Below the pieces are notes generated by a model. The model saw only the letters and a list, made by a program, of their open reading frames with translations. It was not told the origin of the DNA and made no database searches. This document shows, piece by piece, positions 57,593 through 64,000 of a stretch of DNA of 64,000 nucleotides; position 1 is the stretch's first letter, and the number at the start of each line of letters is the position of its first letter. Source of the stretch: Thinopyrum elongatum (Eukaryota > Streptophyta > Magnoliopsida > Poales > Poaceae); the NCBI GenBank assembly GCA_011799875.1, contig CM022303.1:191133700-191197699 (forward strand), read 5' to 3'. A program made the position numbers and the translations under genes.

Positions 57593-58623
57593 TTACTCAA
57601 TTTTTCCTCTACCGTAGTGTTGAAACTTTTTGCGCATTAATAAATTCTTTGATATTACTTTAAAGATCAGAGAGCATACTATTATTATTATTACAGGAAT
57701 TACCATAAGAATTGCCATAATTGTTAGAGGAATTTTCAGGGAACAGCCTAGCATTAAAATTACCTCTACAAGCATTAGTATTGAAATTGTTTCGCGAGAC
57801 AAAATTCACATCTACGGGTCATTATTTTGCTCAATCAAAGTAGAAAAAGGCACATCATTAGGATCAATATTAGCACTTTTACTAGCAACCATTTTCATAA
57901 GAGCATCAACTTTATCACTCAAAGTACTAATTTGTTCAACAGAAATCAATTTTTTACTAATAGAAGTTCTTCCAGTGTGCCATTGTGAATAATTTGCCAT
58001 AATATTATCTAGCAATTTCATAGCTTCTCCTAGTGTGATTTCCATAAAGGTGTCACCCGTAGCGGAATCTAAAAGATTTCTAGAAACAAAATTCAATCCT
58101 GCATAAAAATTTTGTATGATCATCCATAAACTTAAGCCATGAGTTCGGCAATTTCTTATCATTAATTTCATCCTCTCCCAATATTGGGCAACATGTTCAT
58201 GCTCAAGCTGCTTAAAATTCATAATTTTATTTCTAAGAGAAATAATTTTCGCGGGAGGAAAATACTTGGAAATAAAAGCATCTTTACACCTATCCCATGA
58301 ATCAATACTATTTCGTGGCAAAGATGAAAACCAAGTTCTAGTGCGATCTCGTAGTGAGAATGGAAATAATTTTAATTTGACAATATCATTATCCACATCT
58401 TTTTCCTTTTGCATGTCACACAATTCTATAAAAGTGTTAAGATGGGATGCAACATCTTCATTGGGACTACGGGAAAATTGTTCTTTCATAACAAGATTTA
58501 ACAAAGCGGCATTAATATCACAAGACTCCACACTAGCGGCGGGAGGAGCAATTGGGGTACTGATAAATTATTATTAGTAGTAGTATTGGAGAAATCACAC
58601 AATTTTGTATTTTCTTGAGACAT
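57593..58623 (-). pseudogene. Gypsy gag (Retrotrans_gag domain), frameshifted
   Basis: The start is MSQENTKLCDFSNTTTNNN at ATG 58623. A one-base shift before about 58531 leads into the main frame, 58531-57812. That frame holds the gag core: FPFSLRDRTRTWFSSLPRNS, DRCKDAFISKYFPPAKI, EHVAQYWERMKLMIRNC and FMEITLGEAMKLLDNIM. A stop follows at 57812, where the C-terminal part becomes Asn-rich and degenerate. The protein would form the capsid of the virus-like particle. This gag type is widespread in Triticeae Gypsy elements. Confidence 0.88.
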
Positions 58624-58816
58624 AATGACTAGGCAAACAAGTAAACAAGCAAGCAAACAAGAAAACACGGAAAAGGCAAACTGAAAATATTTTTGTGATT
58701 TTTGTAAAAACTTATTTAGAAGTGGGGGAGATGAAAACGAGAGGAAAATGTCAAATAAAGTAAATGAAAGGAGATGAAAGTTTATGCGTAGGTACTTGAT
58801 AGATGTTGGTGATGTC

Positions 58817-58834
58817 TCCCCGGCAACGGCGCCA
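58817..58834 (-). other. Primer-binding site complementary to tRNA-Asp 3' end
   Basis: The plus strand reads TCCCCGGCAACGGCGCCA, identical to the 3' terminus expected for plant tRNA-Asp, so the minus-strand RNA would pair with it over 18 nt. An 11-nt spacer separates it from the LTR edge at 58846. Confidence 0.92.
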
Positions 58835-58845
58835 GTAATTCTTCC

Positions 58846-60826
58846 TACTACTTGTGAGCTACGTTGGGATTTCCCCAAAGAGGAGAGGATGATGCAGTAC
58901 AGTAGAGATAAGTATTTCCCTTGATTAGAAACCAAGGAAATCAATCTAGTAGGAGAACCACGCAACAACTCGTTAGGAGTACCTACACAAAAGAACACAT
59001 ACTTGCACCCAACGCAAACAAGGGGTTGTTAATCCTTCGGCGGTTAATTGCAAGGATTAAATCTAAAAAGATAAGTAAAAACACAAAATAAAAACAAGTA
59101 AATAAAAGTGCAGAAAGGTATTTTTGGATTTTAATATATGATTTGGATAGACCTGGGGGCCATAGTTTTCACTAGAGGCTTCTCTCTTGAAAATAGCATA
59201 CGGTGGGTAAACAAATTACCATTAGGCAATTGATAGAAAGGCGAATAATCATGACGATATCTAAGGCAATGATCATGTATATAGACATCACGTCCGAGAC
59301 AAGTAGACCGACTCATGCCTGCATCTGATACTATTACTCCACACATCGACTGCTATCCAGCATGCATCTAGAGTATTAAGTTCATAAAGAACAGAGTAAC
59401 ACCTTAAGCAAGGTGACATGATGAAGACAAAGTAAACTCAATTAATACAAATAAACCCCATCTTTTTATCACAAATATGTGTGATGTCCCTTTCTGTCAC
59501 TGGGATTGAGCACCGCAAGATCGAACCCGTCGCAAAGCACCTCTCTCATTGCAAGAAAAATCAATCTAGTTGGCCAAACCAAATCAATAGATCAGAGAGA
59601 AATACAAAGCTATAATAATCATGCATAAAAGAGTTTGGAGAAGCCTCAAATAATATTTATATAAATCTGAGCATAAACTCACAATTCATCGGATCCCAAC
59701 AAACACACTTCAAAAAGTGATTACATCGAATAGATCTCCAAGAACATTGTATTGAAGATCAAATAGAGAGAAGAAGCCATCTAGCTACTAGCTATCATAC
59801 TTGGCCAAACGGGCCGGCACGGCCCGACCCATCGTAATCGTGCCTGGCCCGGCATGGCCTGCCAGGGCACGATTACCATACGGGCCGTGCCGTGCCGGCC
59901 CGCGTGATGCGCCTCCAGGCCCAGGCACGGTCCAGTTAGTAAACGAGCCGGCATGTTGGCCCGTTTAGCACGCTGGGCCGCATATTTCAGCCTGTTGGGC
60001 TGATTTTTAGGCCTATTGGGCTATATTTTAGGCATACATATATAAAAAAATCTGAAAATTATATATAAAAAATAAATGGGCCATGCCGTGTCGGCCTGCG
60101 TGCCCAGGCTCCAGGCCTAGGCACGGCTCAAGACGTGCCGTGTGCCGGGCATGGCCCGTTTAGCCCGTGCCGTGCCTGGCCGATGGCTGGGCCATGTCGG
60201 CGTGCTCGCGGGCTGGCCCGTTTAGCCTGACCCGTTTGGCCACCTGTACTAGCTATGGACCCGTAGGTCTATGGTAAACTACTCACACATCATCAGAAGG
60301 GCAGCAAGGTTGATGTAGAGCCCCTCCGTGATCGATTCCCGCTCCGGCGGAGTGCCGACGGAGGCCTCCAGATGGGATCTCATGAGAACAGAAACTTGCG
60401 GCGGCGGAAAAAGTATTTTGGCTTGCTCTCAGGTGTTGGGGGATATTTGGGTATTTATTGAGCTGAAATTAGGTCAAGTGGTGCCACAAGGGGCCCACAA
60501 GCCTGGGGGCACCCCCCTAGGGCGCGCCCTGTGGGCTTGTCACTCCCTCGTGGCTCCGCAGGTCTTCTCCCAAAGCTTCTAGGGTCACTTCTGGTCCAGA
60601 AAAAATTAATCTAAAGTTTTTCTTCGTTTGGACTCTTTTTGATATTGATTTTCTGAAAAGCCAAAAACATGCACACAAAAAACAGCAACTGGCACTGGGC
60701 ACTGAGTTAATAGGTTAGTCCCAAAATTTTTTATATAATTGCATATAATTGTTTAATAAACATCCAAGATTGATACTATAATAGCATGGAACAATAAAAA
60801 ATTATAGATACATTGGAGACGTATCA
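58846..60826 (-). repeat. 5' LTR of the Gypsy element, with a 452-bp insertion
   Basis: It aligns with 529-2062. Without the insertion it is about 1520 bp. The minus-strand 3' end is ...AGTAGTA, where the other LTR has ...AGTAGCA, so the terminal CA has mutated to TA. The minus-strand 5' end TGATACGTCTCCAATG is intact at 60826. Confidence 0.88.
59796..60247. mobile_element. 452-bp Mutator-like MITE in the 5' LTR
   Basis: A 9-bp TSD ACTAGCTAT lies at 59787-59795 and 60248-60256, and the insertion is absent from the other LTR. Inverted ends share TGGCCAAACGGG. The interior is built from GGCCCG/CGGGCC words (GGGCCGTGCCGTGCCGGCCC), an extreme GC palindromic composition. Non-coding. Confidence 0.83.
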
Positions 60827-60833
60827 GTCATCA

Positions 60834-60977
60834 GTGATGGTCGTCCCTAATGCTGCAACTGTTGTTGAAACCGTTGCCACACATAAGGCAACCATCAAGG
60901 TTGGGAAGGCCAAGGTCTCTAGGAGGGGGACACAATAAAATGTGATGTGTGCTACACAAATTTATTTTTATAGACTT
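60834..60977 (+). other. Short spacer between two LTRs, small open frame
   Basis: Just after the LTR end an open frame reads VMVVPNAATVVETVATHKAT and KVSRRGTQ before a stop at 60937-60939. It is too short to identify; it may be the target DNA into which the plus-strand Gypsy LTR inserted. Confidence 0.25.
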
Positions 60978-62579
60978 TGTTGGGCCTCCAAGCACAGAGT
61001 TTTGTAGGACAGTAGCAAATCTCCCTCAAATGGATAGCCTAAGATTTACCAATTCGTGGAGGCGTAGGATGAAAGTGATCTCTCTCAAACAGCCCTGCAA
61101 TTAAATACTAGTGGTCTCTTGTGTCCCCAGCACACCCAATACACTTGTCAATTTGTGTAGGTGCACTAGTTCAGTGAAAAGATGGTGATATATGTGTAAT
61201 ATGAATGGTAGAAATTGCTTTATGTAATTTGAATAAATACGGGAAGCAAGGTAAGAAGTAACAAAAGTGAATAAAAACGGTGTTGCAATGCTTGAAAACA
61301 AGGCCTAGACTTCGTACTTTCACTAGTGACAACTATCAACATCATTAACATAGTTAAACACATGACAAGCCCTCAACAAATGCAGCAAAGAATCACTCCA
61401 AAGTTTCTTTTTTTATCGAAGAAATTAGGATGAAATTGCGTTGATGCGCTTAACATCAAACCACCTCAAAGTCGTCTTTCTAATATCAATCTATTGAACC
61501 ACCCCTATCATCTCAATGGGTAGCTCTAGAAATTGTACTACGCCAACACCATATGGTACTTATCGTCAACTTATGCATAGAGTACCCCAAGGTCACTACG
61601 GGTATCTGCAAGTTAATTAATATACAAGCATCATGTAATCTCGAATCCAAAATACTCAATCCAACATAAAGAAACTTCAAGGAGCAAGACTCAATTCACC
61701 AAAAATAATAATAGAGGAGGATGAACATCATAAGATCCAACTATATTAATAAAGCTCATGATAAAATCATGATCGAAATCTTTCAAGAACATGGGGAAGA
61801 GAGGTTGACCGCATAGCTACTAGTACGTATCCTCAGTCCCGAGGATGAACTATTCACACATCACCATGAGAAGAGAGGGAGAAGATGTTAGTGATGGTGA
61901 TGGGAGAGATGTCCCCGACGGAGTTTCGGTGCCACTGGAGGAGAGGGGGAAGGGGATCCCTCCTTCTTCTTCTTCTTCTTCCTTGGCCCTTCGAGGTAGA
62001 GGAAGCTCTCCCCTAGATTGGATCTCTCTTTTCTACCCCCTATTTTTGATACTTTTCTAAGGCGATATTTGTTTCTTTTATAGTCGGAGATCCGTAACTC
62101 TGAAGTCGGGATGGACCCATGGAAACCTCTCAGCCCCCCACACCTATATAAAGGGGGAGGCACAAGGGGCAACTGCCATCCCAACCTTAGGCGCCTCCCC
62201 TCCTACCACTCCTCCCTCCTCATCCGCAAACACTTAACGAAGCCGTGCAGGAGTTCCACCACAACTCCGCCACCACATCATCGTGCTGTTGGCCTAGATC
62301 CCATCTACTTCTCCCTCTTGCTTGCTGGATCAAGAAGGAGGAGATGTCACCGAGCCATACGTGTGCATATCTTAGAGGTGCCGTTTGTGGGGTGCTTTAT
62401 CGGATTGGATCGCGAAGAAAGTATGACTACACCAACCATGTTCGTTAAAACATTTCTGCTCTCGGTCTACAAGGGTATGTAGACTCTCTACCACTCTTTG
62501 CTAGCATCTAGTAGATTAGATCTTGGGTGAATTCGTTATCACGTGGGAAAAAATGTTTTCCATGCAACGATCCCCAACA
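60978..62579 (+). mobile_element. copia-type solo or truncated LTR
   Basis: It starts TGTTGGGCCTCCAAGCACAG and ends GCAACGATCCCCAACA. The TATA box CTATATAAAG at 62144-62153 sets the plus orientation, and the R/U5 part resembles that of the BARE/Angela LTR at 27293-29058. No PBS follows and no matching 5-bp TSD is seen (GACTT / TGATA), so one side has been rearranged. Confidence 0.65.
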
Positions 62580-63830
62580 TGATACGTCTCCAACGTATCT
62601 ATATTTTTGATTGTTTTATGCTATTATATTATCACTTTTTTACGCTTTATATGTCATTTTATATTATTGTTATAGACTAACCTATAATTTAGTGCCCAGT
62701 GCAGTTCCTGTTTTCTATTTCGTAGAAAAACCATACCTACAGAAGTCCAAACATGATGAAATTTTACGTAGATTTTTTCTGGAACATAAGGGACCCTAAA
62801 AGCTTCAAGGAGGACTAGAATACTTACGAGGGATCCACAAGCCAGGGGGCGCCCCTAGGGGGTAGGCACGCCACCCTGACTTGTGTCCCCCTTGTAGCTC
62901 CGTTTGCCCTAATTCCGCCTCCATAAATCCCTATAAATACATAAACCTCCGAGGCGAGACCAAAAACAATTTTATCGCTACCGGAAGGCTCTATTCCTCT
63001 GTGATCCCATTTGGAGCCATGTTCTAATACTCTACCGAAGGGGGAAATCATTGGGGAGGCCATCTTCATTAACCATGCTGCCTCCATGATGATGTGTGAG
63101 TAGTTCCTTCAAGACCTACGGGTCCATAGCAATAGCTAGATGGCCTTCTCTATCTCTTTTCATCTTCAATACAATGATCTTCTCTAAGATCAACCTGATG
63201 TAATCTTTTGCGATGTGTTTGTTGGGATCCGATAAATTCTGGGTTTATGATCAGATTATTCATTGAACTATTTTGAATCTCTTGAAGTTTCTCTCTTGTG
63301 TAATTTTATAACTATATATGCTTTCTGATCTATGAGTCTTCTTTGGCCAATTAGATGAGTAGATATTCAGAGGGAGTGGTGCATAGTAGTGGGTTCAACT
63401 GTGCGGTGATCTTGCCTTGTGACAGGAGGGGCGAAGGCACGTATTGTGTTGTTGCCACTAAGGATAAAACGATGGGGTTTGGTCATAATAATTGATGTTA
63501 TTTTGACTACATTATGTCATCATACTTATTGCGTTACACTATTTATTATGAACTTGATACTTTGAGATGCATGCTGGATAGCGATCTTGGGTTGGAGTAA
63601 TAGTAGTAGACATCGGTAAGTTTAATGGTCGACTTGTCACAAACGCAATGTGTATGTGAGATTATGCCATGGATCATCGTCATAACTATGCTCAATTCTA
63701 TCAGTTACCCAACAGTAATTTTTTTACCCATCACTACCTTGCTTTCGAGAGAGTCCATTGACGAAAATGGGTTGGGGAAGTCGGTGCTGCTGCACATGCA
63801 ACAATGGTAAGAGACTATGATCCAACTACT
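62580..63830 (+). mobile_element. 5' part of another Gypsy-type LTR (plus strand)
   Basis: It begins TGATACGTCTCCAACGTATC directly after the copia LTR end. It has a TATA box (CTATAAATAC, 62931-62940) and, in opposite orientation, many words shared with the LTR at 529-2062. The end is not clear; similarity seems to fade near 63830 and the rest of the window to 64000 is unassigned. Confidence 0.6.
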
Positions 63831-64000
63831 CGATACAACAATCTATCCGACCGTGTCCTTAGACACCACGGTGCAATCATATCCCACCGTAACTAGGTAT
63901 GTATATTTATAGGTTTGAATCCAATTTCAAATTAAGAAGATAGAAAGGCCATGAGGATGGGGAAATAAAAATAAAATATTTTTCAAGAGGAACACCCTTA

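Larger units (their letters stand above)
529..60826 (-). mobile_element. Minus-strand Ty3/Gypsy LTR retrotransposon, pol-less, split by a 52-kb CACTA insertion
   Basis: Two related LTRs in the same orientation (529-2062 and 58846-60826) bound the element, and 5-bp TSDs GTCAT lie at 524-528 and 60827-60831. Read on the minus strand the order is 5' LTR, primer-binding site, gag, aspartic protease remnant, short 3' internal region, 3' LTR. Without the CACTA insertion the internal region is only about 4.7 kb and I find no reverse transcriptase, RNase H or integrase. It would depend on another element for those enzymes. LTRs begin TGATACGTCTCCAA on the minus strand, a start shared by several Triticeae Gypsy families (the Sabrina/WHAM style); I cannot fix the family by eye. 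Confidence 0.88.

Noticed and set aside
58817..58834. Sequence identical to the 3' end of tRNA-Asp
   Set aside because: Not a tRNA gene: no acceptor 5' half, D or anticodon arm next to it; it is the retrotransposon primer-binding site.
60978..62579. Reading this LTR as the minus-strand 5' LTR of an element to its left
   Set aside because: The TATA box and U5 similarity to the BARE-type LTR set it on the plus strand, and no PBS or gag lies on either side.

Overview
The window looks like intergenic DNA from a Triticeae grass (wheat, Aegilops or barley group). The reasons are a BARE/WIS/Angela-type copia LTR, Gypsy LTRs opening with the Triticeae-style TGATACGTCTCCAA terminus, CACTA elements with long subterminal repeat blocks, and Stowaway MITEs. 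I see no intact host gene, no structural RNA gene, no CRISPR and no prokaryotic feature. Almost everything is transposable element nested inside transposable element, and most insertions can be dated relative to each other because their target-site duplications (TSDs) are readable.

Layout. The outermost layer is the end of a plus-strand Gypsy-type LTR (1-528, resuming at 60832). A minus-strand, pol-less Ty3/Gypsy element sits in it (529-60826, TSD GTCAT). Its 3' LTR is 529-2062, its 5' LTR is 58846-60826, and it has a tRNA-Asp-type primer site, gag and a protease remnant. Its 5' LTR holds a 452-bp element with a 9-bp TSD (59796-60247). Its internal region is split by a very large CACTA element (2940-55026, TSD TAG on both sides, Gypsy sequence resuming on each flank).

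The large CACTA carries its own subterminal repeats at both ends and a minus-strand multi-exon gene (about 23.6 kb back to 4.26 kb) that ends near its left terminus. Inside an intron of that gene lies a Stowaway MITE (12317-22400). Inside the MITE lies a second CACTA element of another family (12384-22306, TSD TAG) with TTTGCCGTCTGC subterminal repeats, a TNP2-type transposase gene and a second spliced gene. The order of events is therefore: LTR, then Gypsy, then large CACTA, then MITE, then inner CACTA.

The right half of the large CACTA (24-52 kb) contains a truncated BARE/Angela-like copia element (27293 to about 33735), a complete MULE (37978-46048, 167-bp inverted repeats, 9-bp TSD ATTATTTAA) and a series of broken host-like gene pieces. 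These are a 3'-5' exonuclease-like pseudogene, an F-box/DUF295 pseudogene that keeps its intron, a DUF4283-like pseudogene and unidentified ORFs. The MULE encodes a MURA-type transposase, a GRF-type zinc-finger protein and a third small ORF. Every premature stop I found in the MULE fits a single C:G to T:A transition. After the Gypsy element come a copia-type LTR (60978-62579) and the start of another Gypsy-type LTR (62580 to the window end).

Functionally this is decayed mobile DNA. The transposase genes describe how the elements once moved, but each coding unit I could follow has at least one stop or frameshift, except the second gene of the inner CACTA, which is open but appears to lack its C-terminal part. 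All family names are assigned by reading, without database searches.
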